A DNA stretch of 64,000 nt, from contig NZ_SNWM01000001.1 in assembly GCF_004362245.1 (NCBI RefSeq), forward strand, positions 1,362,340 through 1,426,339, written 5' to 3'. Of the stretch, positions 52,403 to 62,706 are shown piece after piece; position 1 is the first letter of the stretch, and the number at the start of each line of letters is the position of its first letter. The translations under genes and the position numbers were made by a program. The stretch comes from Pedobacter duraquae. Its GTDB lineage: Bacteria > Bacteroidota > Bacteroidia > Sphingobacteriales > Sphingobacteriaceae. Below the pieces are notes generated by a model that worked only from the letters and a program-made list of their open reading frames with translations, ran no database searches and was not told where the DNA came from.

Positions 52403-54193
52403 ATGGAGATATTATCATATGTGGCCGAACTGATTCAATCCAGGAAAGAGATTGGCATTTTTGGACTGGGAACAATTTATAAAAAAAAATCTCCCGGAAG
52501 GTATGATACCGCCACACATACGTTTCTGCCCCCATGTTTTCAGATTGCCTTCAAACAAGAGCAATCTGAAAATGACCTATTAGCACGATTTATCTCAGCA
52601 CAAAGAAATATTTCACGCGAATCCGCTGATTATTTCATCAGTGTTTTTGTTAAAGACATTAATGATCAACTGTCAAACTTGGGTAACGCCGATCTGAGTC
52701 CTTTAGGGACGCTGACGGCTACCGAAGAATTGTTGAGGTTTGATCCAAATCCTGATTTTAAAACCGGCTTCGAGTTTTTTGGTTTACCTGCGGTGAAAAA
52801 CTCCACACCGACAGCTACGGAAAATGGACCTGCTCCATTACCTCTTCAAATAGAAACGGTTGAAAATATTACCGAGGAAGAATTAGCTGAAACTGATATC
52901 GCTGCTGAAAATCCGAATGATCAACCGGAGGAAATTACCATGCCTGAGGATGTTATCGAAGAAGTTCAGGAACCGGAAACCTCAATAGAGGACGAGCATA
53001 GTAATGCTGAGCCAATTGATATTCATGCATTGGAACAGATTGAAACTCCGGAATCAGAACTACTGCCAGAATCAGAGGAGGAAACCAATGTTGATCAAGA
53101 GCAAATAGAAATGCTTGAACAGGAATCTGAAACAAATGAATTTGTAACTGATAACGAGCCTAATCTTTTTGTAGAACCTGAAGCTGAAATTATTACTTCA
53201 GAAACAACTAAAGAAGAGGAGATCCAGCTAGAAAACCTTCAGGAGGAAGAAAATCCCGGACAGGATAGTCAAGAAGAGATATTTACTCCTTCAGATATTA
53301 CCTCAGAAACAACCACAGAAGAGAAGATCCAGCTGGAAAACCTTCAGGAAGAAGAAAATCCCGGACAGGATAGTCAAGAAGAAACATTCACATCTTCGGA
53401 AGTTAAGGAAACTTCAAAAGAAGATGATGAAATTTATGAGGAAATATCAGAGAATCCGATAGCTTACCAACCGGAAAACCAGGAACACGTCATTTCTGAA
53501 ATTCCGTTATTGATTGAGCAGGAAGAAACCATAGCTGAGGAAGAGTTTGCAGAACCCCTAGCGGAGTCTGTTCAGGTTCCACCGTCATTCTATGCAAGTA
53601 ATGGACCCATTCCTTCAGAAAGTACAATACAGTATACGATACAGGAAAATACGCAAAATACTGGAACTCCAACCTATGTAAAGGTACTAATCTGGATTAC
53701 GTCTGCGCTGATTCTCATTATGGTAGCCTATTTAGTTATTCCAATGCTTCCTGAATCATTTAGGAAACCTGCAATAACGGTTGATAGCACAAAGAAAAAA
53801 GCAACAGTAATAAAAACTCCTGTAATAGCTGATACTGTGACTGATAAAGATTCAATTACAGAAGCAGCCTCTGCTCCTGTAACAGTACCTGCCAAAAAGG
53901 AGGTACCGGTGAAACAAGCTGTTCCTGTGCAAACAAAAGTAAAGCTGGATACTGTCACTACCTATGAGATTATTGGTGCTTCTGTTGCCAACGAAAAAGA
54001 AGCGAACCAGTTTATCGCGCAAATGAAAAAAAGCGGTGTTAATGCTAAAGTTGTGACAAACTCCCCTGGTAAAAGACTAAAAATGAGTATTGCAACGTTT
54101 AAAGACCAGAAAGAAGCTGCTTTAGAACGTACGCGTCTCGAGAAAAAATTGAAAATTGACGGCATTTACATTTATATAAACAAACCAAAATAA
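52403..54193 (+). CDS. HU-CCDC81/SPOR membrane protein
   Basis: 596 residues from the ATG at 52403. Residues about 1-130 (MEILSYVAELIQSRKEIGIF start, GLGTIYKKKSPGRY) match HU-CCDC81-type domains, HU-like folds known to occur in Bacteroidota fused to SPOR. A Glu/Asp-rich linker (about 135-420) includes a 35-residue tandem repeat. One transmembrane helix is at about 427-449 (VLIWITSALILIMVAYLVIP). The C-terminus (about 515-596) is a SPOR domain, which binds denuded septal peptidoglycan. So the acidic and HU parts should be cytoplasmic and SPOR periplasmic. The exbB gene starts one base later. Confidence 0.85.
   Translation: MEILSYVAELIQSRKEIGIFGLGTIYKKKSPGRYDTATHTFLPPCFQIAFKQEQSENDLLARFISAQRNISRESADYFISVFVKDINDQLSNLGNADLSPLGTLTATEELLRFDPNPDFKTGFEFFGLPAVKNSTPTATENGPAPLPLQIETVENITEEELAETDIAAENPNDQPEEITMPEDVIEEVQEPETSIEDEHSNAEPIDIHALEQIETPESELLPESEEETNVDQEQIEMLEQESETNEFVTDNEPNLFVEPEAEIITSETTKEEEIQLENLQEEENPGQDSQEEIFTPSDITSETTTEEKIQLENLQEEENPGQDSQEETFTSSEVKETSKEDDEIYEEISENPIAYQPENQEHVISEIPLLIEQEETIAEEEFAEPLAESVQVPPSFYASNGPIPSESTIQYTIQENTQNTGTPTYVKVLIWITSALILIMVAYLVIPMLPESFRKPAITVDSTKKKATVIKTPVIADTVTDKDSITEAASAPVTVPAKKEVPVKQAVPVQTKVKLDTVTTYEIIGASVANEKEANQFIAQMKKSGVNAKVVTNSPGKRLKMSIATFKDQKEAALERTRLEKKLKIDGIYIYINKPK
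53192..53401 (+). repeat. 105-base tandem repeat inside the SPOR protein linker
   Basis: Two copies (53192-53296 and 53297-53401) in frame, each coding 35 residues that begin ITSETT and include ENLQEEENPGQDSQEE. The second copy differs by scattered substitutions only. Being a multiple of three, it lengthens the acidic linker without breaking the frame. Confidence 0.88.
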
Positions 54194-54194
54194 T

Positions 54195-54905
54195 ATGATC
54201 ACATTGCTTCAAGGTGCAGTAGATACAACAAAACAAATTATTGATACCGCAAATGCTGTAAAACAGGCGGTAGCAACTGCCCCTCCTGAATTACATTTTA
54301 TCGATTTGCTGTTTAAAGGTGGATGGGTAATGATTCCACTGGCATTTTTGGCTTTTCTTGGTTTGGTTATTTTTACAGAGCGTTACATCACGATCAGAAA
54401 ATCGTCGAAGATAGAATCTAACCTCATGCTTCAAATCAAGCAGTATATCCACGAGGGAAAACTCGATCATGCGATCACTGTCTGCCGGAACAACAATTCC
54501 CCATTAGGAAGAATGCTTGAAAAAGGGTTACGCAGAATCGGCCGGCCGATCAAGGATATTGAAGGTGCGATAGAAAATGTTGGTAAATTGGAAGTTTCGA
54601 AAATTGAAAAAAACATTGGTATCCTCGGCATCATCGCCGGTATAGCACCAATGCTTGGATTCGTTGGTACCATTGTCGGCGTAATCACGATATTTCATGA
54701 CGTGTCCATTAAAGGTGCCATTGAAATAGGTACAATTTCTGGTGGTCTTTATACTAAAATGATTACCTCTGCAACCGGCCTGATTGTAGGGATCATCGCC
54801 TACATTCTGTACCATATTCTAAATATGATGGTAGAACGGATTATTCTGAGAATGGAAACCGATGCAATCGAATTTATAGACTTATTGGAGGAACCAGGTA
54901 AATAA
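54195..54905 (+). CDS. ExbB/TolQ-type proton channel protein
   Basis: 236 residues, MotA/TolQ/ExbB family. A membrane segment at about residues 38-58 (GGWVMIPLAFLAFLGLVIF), a cytoplasmic loop, and two C-terminal segments (GIIAGIAPMLGFVGTIVGVI and TKMITSATGLIVGIIAYILYHIL) match the three-helix topology; the GIAPMLGFVGTIVG motif with its proline and glycines is diagnostic. It forms the pentameric stator with ExbD/TolR. It follows the SPOR gene by one base and overlaps exbD by one, so the block is tightly coupled. Confidence 0.92.
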   Translation: MITLLQGAVDTTKQIIDTANAVKQAVATAPPELHFIDLLFKGGWVMIPLAFLAFLGLVIFTERYITIRKSSKIESNLMLQIKQYIHEGKLDHAITVCRNNNSPLGRMLEKGLRRIGRPIKDIEGAIENVGKLEVSKIEKNIGILGIIAGIAPMLGFVGTIVGVITIFHDVSIKGAIEIGTISGGLYTKMITSATGLIVGIIAYILYHILNMMVERIILRMETDAIEFIDLLEEPGK

Positions 54906-55306
54906 TGAATTTACGCAAACGACAAAAAGCCACCGTTGAAGTTCATACTTCAGCATTGAATGATATCATGTTCTTCCTGATGTTGTTCTTCCTGCTTGCC
55001 TCTGCCGTGGTCAATCCTCAGGTAGTGAAACTACTTTTGCCGCGCTCAGAGTCAGGCCAGCAGTCTACCGCACAAAAGACAGTAACAGTTTCTATCACTG
55101 AGAACCTGGAGTATCTGGTAGAAAAACAGAAGGTAACCTTGGAAAGCATGAAGCAAACGATTGAGACTTATCAAAAAGCCTCTCCTGATCTTACCCTTGT
55201 ATTGTATGTAGCCCGCGGAGTATCTATTGAAAATACAATGGCCGTTTTTGATGTAGCAAACCAATTGAAATTAAAGGTTGTTTTAGCTGTAGAACCTAAA
55301 AAATAA
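54905..55306 (+). CDS. ExbD/TolR-type proton channel protein
   Basis: 133 residues, one membrane helix near the N-terminus (LNDIMFFLMLFFLLASAVV, about residues 18-36). The conserved proton-carrying aspartate is the D of LNDIMFFL. The remainder is periplasmic. It overlaps the stop of exbB and the start of the TonB gene by one base each (TAATG), so the motor proteins are translated in fixed order. Confidence 0.92.
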   Translation: MNLRKRQKATVEVHTSALNDIMFFLMLFFLLASAVVNPQVVKLLLPRSESGQQSTAQKTVTVSITENLEYLVEKQKVTLESMKQTIETYQKASPDLTLVLYVARGVSIENTMAVFDVANQLKLKVVLAVEPKK

Positions 55307-56121
55307 TGACTTACCCTAACGAAGAAAATAATTATCCGAAGGCACTGGCCATATCCTCTGCCATTATGATTCTTCTGGTCGCCCTAAGCTTTTTTATTGC
55401 TATAGGTAGCTTCCAGCCAGAAGAAACTCCGGGTATGGGCGGCATTGTCGTCAATTATGGAACTTCTGTAACGGGCATGGGAACAGATTACACAAGTATC
55501 GAAGAGCCTTCTGCCGATCCCAACGCTAATCAAAAGATGCCAGACAAGGTAGTTCCGGTTCCTCAGAACACACAAACATCTACCCCTCAAACCTCTAACC
55601 AGGATATTCAGACACAGAATTCTGAAGATGCAGTGAGCATAAATACTAAAAAATCGACTACTAAGACCACGCCGAACGCAGCCGTAGACCAAAAGCCTGC
55701 TGCTCCTGCAATCAATCAAAATGCACTTTATAAAGGCAAAGCAAACTCAGGCACCGGGGGCGGTGATGGAACAGGAACAACTCCAGGAAACCAGGGAAGT
55801 GTGAATGGGGATCCCCTATCCAATAACTATGGCGAGGGTGGATCCGGTTTTGGTGATAAGCCTATTGAACTTAGAAAATTCACAAACCTGATAACGCCAA
55901 GAGATGATGGTCAGAAAACAGGCAAAATAGCTGTCCGTATTACATTCAATAAAGAAGGTGTGGTTATTAATGCAACACCAGGAGTTAAGGGAACAACGCT
56001 TAGCGACCGTGATCTTTGGCAGAAATGTAAAGATGCGGTAATGGGCGCCCGACTCAGTGAATCAAGCGCAGGGCCTGATGTTCAGAATGGCGTAGTTGTT
56101 TTCAACTTTAAAGTTAAATAG
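55306..56121 (+). CDS. TonB/TolA-like energy transducer
   Basis: 271 residues. One membrane helix at about 12-32 (ALAISSAIMILLVALSFFIAI), then a long Gln/Thr/Pro/Ala-rich periplasmic linker, a Gly-rich stretch (about 145-185), and a C-terminal fold (about 190-271) with FTNLITPRDDGQKTGKIAVRI and FNKEGVVINATPG. The C-terminus resembles TonB/TolA carboxy domains. It should link the motor to the outer membrane, most likely to the barrel or TPR protein of this cluster. No terminator follows before folC. Confidence 0.82.
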   Translation: MTYPNEENNYPKALAISSAIMILLVALSFFIAIGSFQPEETPGMGGIVVNYGTSVTGMGTDYTSIEEPSADPNANQKMPDKVVPVPQNTQTSTPQTSNQDIQTQNSEDAVSINTKKSTTKTTPNAAVDQKPAAPAINQNALYKGKANSGTGGGDGTGTTPGNQGSVNGDPLSNNYGEGGSGFGDKPIELRKFTNLITPRDDGQKTGKIAVRITFNKEGVVINATPGVKGTTLSDRDLWQKCKDAVMGARLSESSAGPDVQNGVVVFNFKVK

Positions 56122-56135
56122 TCGCTAGGCTTTGA

Positions 56136-56143
56136 TACTTTTG
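56136..56143 (+). promoter_or_regulatory. folC -7 promoter box
   Basis: TACTTTTG fits TANNTTTG, 20 bases before the folC ATG. It allows folC to be expressed apart from the envelope cluster. Confidence 0.5.
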
Positions 56144-56163
56144 CAGGGCATTATCATGAGGAA

Positions 56164-57453
56164 ATGAATTATCAAGAAACCCTGGACTACCTCTACAGTA
56201 AACTTCCAATGTTTACCAGAATCGGAGAAGCCGCATTAAAAAAAGATTTACATAACACGATCGCACTTTGTGCACAACTGGGTAATCCCCAGGATCATTT
56301 CAAAACAATCCACATTGGCGGAACTAATGGAAAAGGTTCTACCTCTCATATGTTGTCGGCAATTCTGCAGGAAGCTGGATATAAAACCGGACTGTACACA
56401 TCCCCTCATCTTAAAGACTTCCGGGAACGCATAAAAATCAATGGGGCAATGGTCCCCGAATCTTTTGTCACTGATTTCGTAGAGACGCAAAATCAATTCA
56501 TTACTGAACTGCAGCCTTCTTTCTTTGAAGTTACTGTGGGTTTGGCTTTCTCCTATTTTGCTGCCGAAAAAGTCGATGTCGCTATCATCGAAGTAGGGCT
56601 GGGCGGTCGTCTGGATTCCACAAATATCATCCATCCAGACCTATCTGTAATTACAAATATCAGTCTTGATCACACCAATATCCTTGGTAACACGATAGCA
56701 GAAATTGCTTATGAGAAAGCAGGGATTATTAAATCTGGCATACCAGCAGTTATCGGAGAAAGAGTTGAAAACTCCGCTGATGTGTTTATCAATAAAGCAG
56801 CGGAAGTAGGCGCAGAATTACATTTTGCATCTGAAGATATCCGTTTAATCGATAGCAACAAAACGGGTGAAATGTTGCAGTTAACGTTAACGGATCGCGA
56901 CCACAACGAGCTATACAAAAATCTCGAACTCGATCTGACAGGCATGTATCAACTAAAAAATGTCCGGACTGTAGTTGCTGCCGTAATCGAATTAAGGAAA
57001 ATTGGATATCGTATTTCCGACAAACATGTGTATGCTGCCTTAAAAGAAGTAAAGACACTTACAGGTCTGCAAGGTAGATGGCAACAGCTAGGTACAAATC
57101 CAACGGTAATCTGTGATACTGGTCATAATGTTGCCGGCATCCAGGAGATATTACAAAATATCAACCAGACACCACATCAGCACTTGCACATGGTTATCGG
57201 CTTTGTAAAGGATAAAGATATCAGCAGTATTCTTGCTATGCTTCCTAAAGATGCGATTTATTATTTCACCGAACCACAACTTGAACGCGCACTCCCGGCG
57301 GCTGAGTTAGCAGAAAGATCTGCAGAGTTTGGGCTTCAGGGCCAAACGATAATCAATGTACTTGATGCGTTGGAAACAGCCAAAACCGGAGCCGCTCAAT
57401 CAGACCTTATTTTTGTAGGTGGAAGTACCTTCGTTGTAGCGGAAGTTTTATAA
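56164..57453 (+). CDS. folC: dihydrofolate / folylpolyglutamate synthase FolC
   Basis: 429 residues, Mur-ligase-type fold. ATP loop IGGTNGKGSTSHM (about 51-63), SPHLKDFRERI, EVGLGGRLDSTNI, ITNISLDHTNILG and a C-terminal domain with CDTGHNVAG are intact. It adds glutamate to dihydropteroate and folates. With pabB elsewhere in the window, two steps of folate synthesis are present. It has its own -7 box, 42 bases after the TonB gene. Confidence 0.95.
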   Translation: MNYQETLDYLYSKLPMFTRIGEAALKKDLHNTIALCAQLGNPQDHFKTIHIGGTNGKGSTSHMLSAILQEAGYKTGLYTSPHLKDFRERIKINGAMVPESFVTDFVETQNQFITELQPSFFEVTVGLAFSYFAAEKVDVAIIEVGLGGRLDSTNIIHPDLSVITNISLDHTNILGNTIAEIAYEKAGIIKSGIPAVIGERVENSADVFINKAAEVGAELHFASEDIRLIDSNKTGEMLQLTLTDRDHNELYKNLELDLTGMYQLKNVRTVVAAVIELRKIGYRISDKHVYAALKEVKTLTGLQGRWQQLGTNPTVICDTGHNVAGIQEILQNINQTPHQHLHMVIGFVKDKDISSILAMLPKDAIYYFTEPQLERALPAAELAERSAEFGLQGQTIINVLDALETAKTGAAQSDLIFVGGSTFVVAEVL

Positions 57454-57521
57454 TTTTTTTACATAGCAGGTCTTTTTTCCTTTAACAGAGTATATACCTT
57501 TACATGACTTAATTTTTAATA

Positions 57522-59189
57522 ATGAAAAGAGTATATGCACTGGCTGCCGCCCTGCTTTTGTTTAGTCCTATCGGCTTTGCGCAAAAGAAAACGGTTAAAA
57601 CAGCCGCCCAAAAATCATTTCCGGCAGAGATAAGCCGCCCTAAATTAGTGGTTGGTCTGGTAGTAGATCAAATGCGTTGGGATTACTTGTATCGCTACTA
57701 TAACAGATACGTAAATGGCGGTTTTAAGAGACTGATCAACGAAGGTTTCTCTGTAGAAAATACAATGATCCCTTACACTCCGACCTATACCGCGCCCGGG
57801 CATACTTGTATATATACAGGTTCAGTACCCGCAGTTCATGGAATTATTGCCAACAACTGGTATGACCCTGAGTTGGGTATAGATATGTATTGTACAGATG
57901 ATAAAACGGTACAAACAGTTGGAAGCACCTCGGCAGCAGGGCTAATGTCGCCGAAAAATATGCTGACAACTACCATAACTGATGAATTACGTTTAGCTAC
58001 CAACTTCAAAAGTAAAGTTATCGGGATTTCATTGAAAGATCGTGGGTCTATCCTACCTGCCGGACATTCGGCAAATGCTGCGTATTGGTATGATGGTATC
58101 AGTGGAAATTGGATAACCAGTACTTACTACATGAAACAGCTACCAGCCTGGGTTGATGCTTACAACAAGCAAAAGATGCCAGATCTGTATTATGCTAAAG
58201 AATGGAATACACTATATCCGTTAACAAGTTATTCTCAAAGTACAGCTGATAGCAAAGCTTATGAAGGTGCTTTTAGAGGCGAGACCGCACCAGTATTCCC
58301 TCATAAACTAAGTGATGCAGTGGGCAAAAATTTTGAGTTGATCAGAAGCACTCCTTATGGAAATAGCATGACCTTGGATTTAGCAGAAAAAGCAATTGCT
58401 GCTGAAGGATTAGGTAAAGGTACAGCCACAGATTTTCTCGCGGTGAGCTGCTCATCGACAGATTATGTAGGCCATCAGTTTGGTCCAAATTCCATTGAGG
58501 CAGAAGATACCTACTTACGTCTGGATAAAGATTTGGAAACTTTTTTCGCTTATCTGGATAAAAGTGTAGGTAAAGGAAACTACCTGTTATTTTTGAGTGC
58601 TGATCACGGAGCAGCCCACGTCCCTGGCTTTATGGCAGAAAATAAAATGCCTTCAGGCCTCGTAAATACGAGAAAATTAACAACTGAACTGAACACACTG
58701 ATCGAGAAAGACTTTAAAGTTAAAAAAAGTGTGCTTACCGTGATGAACAATCAGATCATATACAACAAATCTGAAATCACAGAAAGTAAAGCTGATTTTG
58801 AAGCAATCAAAAAGCGAACGATCGCCTACCTCAGACTTCAGGATGGTATTCAGGACGCTGTAGATAACACAAAATTAAGTGAATCTACGCTTCCTGCAGA
58901 AATAAAGGAAAGGATCGCCAATGGTTACAACGCACGCAGAAGTGGTGATGTATATTTCTTGTTAAAGCCAAATTGGTTTGATGGTGGCGTTACCGGGACC
59001 ACACATGGTGCCTGGTACCCGTATGATTCACATATTCCCCTGGTATTTATGGGTTGGAACGTTAAACCTGGAAAAACCAATAAAACACATTATATGACTG
59101 ATATTTCTGCAACACTGGCTGCTATGCTCCGCATACAGATGCCGAGTGGCTGCATCGGTGAACCCATTACCGAATTAACCAATCAGTAA
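57522..59189 (+). CDS. pafA: PafA-like periplasmic alkaline phosphatase
   Basis: 555 residues with a signal peptide (first about 20 residues). It belongs to the alkaline phosphatase superfamily; calcium- or zinc-type PafA enzymes of Bacteroidota use a threonine nucleophile. The nucleophile is likely T90 in PTYTAPGHT, with N-N-W-Y-D-P after it and the SLKDRGSIL segment carrying the PafA-typical Lys/Arg pair. Metal motifs SADHGAA and GTTHGAWYPYDSHIP are intact. It hydrolyses phosphomonoesters in the periplasm. A terminator follows at 59194. Confidence 0.88.
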   Translation: MKRVYALAAALLLFSPIGFAQKKTVKTAAQKSFPAEISRPKLVVGLVVDQMRWDYLYRYYNRYVNGGFKRLINEGFSVENTMIPYTPTYTAPGHTCIYTGSVPAVHGIIANNWYDPELGIDMYCTDDKTVQTVGSTSAAGLMSPKNMLTTTITDELRLATNFKSKVIGISLKDRGSILPAGHSANAAYWYDGISGNWITSTYYMKQLPAWVDAYNKQKMPDLYYAKEWNTLYPLTSYSQSTADSKAYEGAFRGETAPVFPHKLSDAVGKNFELIRSTPYGNSMTLDLAEKAIAAEGLGKGTATDFLAVSCSSTDYVGHQFGPNSIEAEDTYLRLDKDLETFFAYLDKSVGKGNYLLFLSADHGAAHVPGFMAENKMPSGLVNTRKLTTELNTLIEKDFKVKKSVLTVMNNQIIYNKSEITESKADFEAIKKRTIAYLRLQDGIQDAVDNTKLSESTLPAEIKERIANGYNARRSGDVYFLLKPNWFDGGVTGTTHGAWYPYDSHIPLVFMGWNVKPGKTNKTHYMTDISATLAAMLRIQMPSGCIGEPITELTNQ

Positions 59190-59193
59190 ACTT

Positions 59194-59226
59194 ATAAAAG
59201 CCGCATAACCTGCGGCTTTTATTTTT
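59194..59226 (+). terminator. intrinsic terminator after pafA
   Basis: ATAAAAGCCGCA (59194-59205 region) pairs with TGCGGCTTTTAT (59211-59222) around a 5-base loop, followed by T-run to 59226. Confidence 0.92.
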
Positions 59227-59228
59227 AC

Positions 59229-59236
59229 TACCTTTG
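59229..59236 (+). promoter_or_regulatory. icmF -7 promoter box
   Basis: TACCTTTG fits TANNTTTG, 23 bases before the ATG and just after the pafA terminator. Confidence 0.6.
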
Positions 59237-59259
59237 TTGACCAAATATAAATCCGATTT

Positions 59260-62200
59260 ATGGAGTCAATAAAAATCTATAAACCAAAACATAAAATACG
59301 TTTTGTAACTGCTGCTGCTTTATTCGACGGTCACGATGCAACAATAAACATCATGCGCCGGATTTTGCAATCCTCAGGAGCCGAAGTTATTCATCTCGGC
59401 CATAACCGTTCGGTAGAAGAAGTTGTGAACTGTGCGATTCAAGAAGATGTGCAGGGCATTGCTATGACCTCCTACCAGGGTGGTCACCTGGAATACTTCA
59501 AATATATGTTCGACCTTTTGAAAGAAAGAGGCGCAGCACATATCAAAATATTCGGAGGTGGCGGTGGCGTAATCCTCCCAACAGAAATCGCGGAGCTGCA
59601 GGCTTACGGAATCACCAGAATTTATTCACCGGATGACGGTCGTAAAATGGGCCTCCAGGGGATGATCAATAACATGTTGGAACAAACCGATTATGTAACC
59701 ACTTCAGCCATCACAAATCAGTTAACAGAGATTCCACAGCAAAATGTTCAGAGCATTGCTACAGCCATCACTGTAGCAGAAAATGATCCTGTCGGCGCAC
59801 AGCATTTTGTCGATGAGCTTAAGAATTTAACACAAAGTAATCAGGCCCCGGTACTAGGGATCACTGGAACCGGCGGATCAGGGAAATCCTCGCTTGTTGA
59901 CGAACTCGTAAGAAGATTCCTGGTCGAAGTAAAGGACAAAACGCTTGCCATTATATCCGTGGATCCATCCAAACGTAAAACAGGAGGTGCTCTGCTTGGT
60001 GATCGGATCCGGATGAACGCCATTAATAATCCGAGAGTATATATGCGCTCTTTAGCTACAAGACAGGCTAATCTCGCACTTTCAAAAAACGTACAGGAAA
60101 GCATTGATATTTGTAAAGCTGCCGGATATGACCTTATTATTGTTGAAACTTCGGGTATCGGACAAAGTGATACTGAAATTACCGAGCATTGCGATGTTTC
60201 CCTCTATGTGATGACCCCGGAATTTGGTGCAGCATCGCAATTGGAGAAAATAGACATGCTGGATTTCGCCGACCTGGTTGCCATCAACAAATTTGATAAA
60301 CGTGGCGCTTTAGATGCCCTCCGGGATGTTCGGAAGCAGTACAAAAGAAACCATAACCTTTTTGATGCAGCAGATGACACTATTCCCGTTTATGGTACCA
60401 TGGCAGCCCAGTTTAATGATCCGGGGATGAACAACCTGTTTACATCGCTGATGGACACTATCAGGGAGAAAACTGGCGTCGACTTCCACGCACAGATGGG
60501 CATGACCTCAGCACAATCAGAGAAAATATATATCATCCCACCTGATCGGATCCGTTACCTTGCTGAAATAGCGGAATCCAGTACCACCTACAATGAATGG
60601 GTTAACCAGCAAAGCGAAATTGCCCGTAAACTCTATCAATTGCAAGGTGTAATTAAGTTTACTGAAGGTAGTGATGATAAAGGCATTACTGAATCTCTTC
60701 AGCATGTATACACACATCTGGAAGAACAACTAGACGGGAATTGTAAAAGACTACTGAGGGAATGGCCAGACACTATTATAAAATACCAACAAGAAAACTT
60801 CATCTATAAGGTTAGAGATAAGGAGATCAAACTCCCGCTCTTTTACGAATCCTTATCTAAACTTAAAATACCTAAAGTTTCATTACCACGATACAAGGAT
60901 TGGGGTGACATCCTTCGCTGGCTGCTTACCGAAAATGTACCTGGTGAATTTCCATTCGCCGCAGGTGTTTTTCCGCTGAAACGGGAAGGGGAAGATCCAA
61001 CGCGGATGTTTGCAGGGGAAGGTGGTCCTGAACGTACAAATAAACGCTTTCATTATGTATCGCTTGGTCAACCGGCACATAGGCTGTCTACAGCTTTCGA
61101 CTCTGTAACCCTTTATGGAGAGGATCCGCATATTCGCCCTGATATCTATGGTAAGATTGGTAATTCAGGTGTGAGTATCGCGACGATTGATGATGCTAAA
61201 AAACTATACTCTGGATTTGACCTTTGTGCACCAAGCACATCTGTATCAATGACTATCAATGGCCCAGCTCCAATGCTTCTTGGTTTTTTCATGAATGCTG
61301 CCATTGATCAGCAATGTGAAAAATATATCATAGAACACAACCTAGAAGAAGAAATAAAGGCTAAAATTGATGTCATATATACCAGCAAAGGTCTAATCAG
61401 ACCAAGCTACCAAGGTACCCTCCCGGAAGGAAACAATGGTCTCGGCTTGATGTTACTGGGTGTTACTGGTGATCAGGTATTGCCTGCCGATGTATATGCC
61501 AGAATTAAGGCTTATGCGATCAGTTCGGTAAGAGGGACAGTGCAGGCAGATATACTTAAAGAAGACCAGGCACAGAATACCTGCATTTTCTCTACGGAAT
61601 ACGCTTTACGGATGATGGGTGACATTCAGAAGTATTTCATCGATCAGAAAGTCCGAAATTTTTATTCAGTATCTATCTCTGGTTACCACATTGCTGAGGC
61701 AGGTGCCAACCCAATCTCTCAGCTTGCGTTTACCCTCAGTAACGGCTTTACCTTTGTAGAGTACTACTTAAGTAGAGGAATGCATATCGACGACTTCGCA
61801 CCTAACCTTTCCTTTTTCTTCTCTAACGGAATAGACCCTGAATATGCAGTTATTGGTCGTGTAGCAAGAAGAATCTGGGCTAAGGCCATTAAAAACAAGT
61901 ACAAAGGAAATGTACGTTCGCAGATGCTCAAATATCACATACAGACTTCAGGACGTTCACTACATGCACAGGAAATAGATTTTAATGATATTCGCACAAC
62001 ACTGCAAGCTTTGTACGCTATTTACGACAACTGTAATTCTCTGCATACAAACGCATATGATGAGGCTATCACCACGCCGACTGAAGAATCTGTGCGTAGG
62101 GCAATGGCAATACAATTGATTATTAATAGAGAGCTAGGTTTGGCGAAAAACGAAAATCCCTTACAAGGTGCCTTTATTATCGAAGACCTAACAGACCTAG

Positions 62201-62631
62201 TTGAGGAAGCTGTGTTGTTAGAATTTAAGCGTATCAATGACCGTGGAGGTGTTCTCGGCGCCATGGAAACAATGTACCAGCGGGGAAAAATACAGGAAGA
62301 AAGTCTTTATTATGAGACCCTTAAACATAATGGAGGTTACCCGATTGTTGGTGTGAACACCTTCCTAAATAAAAATGGATCCCCAACCATAGTTCCTTCA
62401 GAAGTAATCAGGGCAACGGAAGAAGAAAAACAATTCCAGATTGAGGCGTTAAAATCATTTCAGGACCGAAATGCGGATCTTACAGAAACCGCGCTCAAGA
62501 ATCTACAGCTCGCTGCAGTACAGGGTGAAAACATCTTCGAACATCTTATGGAAGCTTGCAAGATATGCTCATTGGGTCAGATCTCAAATGCCATGTATGA
62601 AGTAGGCGGTCAATACCGTCGGAATATGTAA
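59260..62631 (+). CDS. icmF: fused coenzyme B12-dependent acyl-CoA mutase, IcmF type
   Basis: 1123 residues with the IcmF domain order: B12-binding domain first (DGHD with H25 as lower axial ligand and GGGGGV), then a MeaB-like G-protein chaperone (P-loop GTGGSGKSS at 203-211, NKFDKRGA), then the mutase barrel. IcmF exchanges isobutyryl-CoA and butyryl-CoA, and isovaleryl-CoA and pivalyl-CoA. Methylmalonyl-CoA mutase has Tyr and Arg where this protein has F571 (FAAGVF) and Q772 ([10 protein letters not shown]), which favours the IcmF substrate class. Databases often label such proteins methylmalonyl-CoA mutase. It stands alone with a terminator at each side. Confidence 0.9.
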   Translation: MESIKIYKPKHKIRFVTAAALFDGHDATINIMRRILQSSGAEVIHLGHNRSVEEVVNCAIQEDVQGIAMTSYQGGHLEYFKYMFDLLKERGAAHIKIFGGGGGVILPTEIAELQAYGITRIYSPDDGRKMGLQGMINNMLEQTDYVTTSAITNQLTEIPQQNVQSIATAITVAENDPVGAQHFVDELKNLTQSNQAPVLGITGTGGSGKSSLVDELVRRFLVEVKDKTLAIISVDPSKRKTGGALLGDRIRMNAINNPRVYMRSLATRQANLALSKNVQESIDICKAAGYDLIIVETSGIGQSDTEITEHCDVSLYVMTPEFGAASQLEKIDMLDFADLVAINKFDKRGALDALRDVRKQYKRNHNLFDAADDTIPVYGTMAAQFNDPGMNNLFTSLMDTIREKTGVDFHAQMGMTSAQSEKIYIIPPDRIRYLAEIAESSTTYNEWVNQQSEIARKLYQLQGVIKFTEGSDDKGITESLQHVYTHLEEQLDGNCKRLLREWPDTIIKYQQENFIYKVRDKEIKLPLFYESLSKLKIPKVSLPRYKDWGDILRWLLTENVPGEFPFAAGVFPLKREGEDPTRMFAGEGGPERTNKRFHYVSLGQPAHRLSTAFDSVTLYGEDPHIRPDIYGKIGNSGVSIATIDDAKKLYSGFDLCAPSTSVSMTINGPAPMLLGFFMNAAIDQQCEKYIIEHNLEEEIKAKIDVIYTSKGLIRPSYQGTLPEGNNGLGLMLLGVTGDQVLPADVYARIKAYAISSVRGTVQADILKEDQAQNTCIFSTEYALRMMGDIQKYFIDQKVRNFYSVSISGYHIAEAGANPISQLAFTLSNGFTFVEYYLSRGMHIDDFAPNLSFFFSNGIDPEYAVIGRVARRIWAKAIKNKYKGNVRSQMLKYHIQTSGRSLHAQEIDFNDIRTTLQALYAIYDNCNSLHTNAYDEAITTPTEESVRRAMAIQLIINRELGLAKNENPLQGAFIIEDLTDLVEEAVLLEFKRINDRGGVLGAMETMYQRGKIQEESLYYETLKHNGGYPIVGVNTFLNKNGSPTIVPSEVIRATEEEKQFQIEALKSFQDRNADLTETALKNLQLAAVQGENIFEHLMEACKICSLGQISNAMYEVGGQYRRNM

Positions 62632-62645
62632 AAGTAATAAAATGC

Positions 62646-62675
62646 AAAACGCCCGGGAGGGACCCGGGCGTTTTT
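62646..62675 (+). terminator. intrinsic terminator after icmF
   Basis: AAAACGCCCGGG (62646-62657) pairs with CCCGGGCGTTTT (62663-62674), 12 bp with a 5-base loop, T-run at 62671-62675. The arms are self-symmetric in sequence, so it may also serve the convergent desaturase gene. Confidence 0.93.
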
Positions 62676-62706
62676 ATAATATCATATTTAGAATTCGATA
62701 AGCTAT

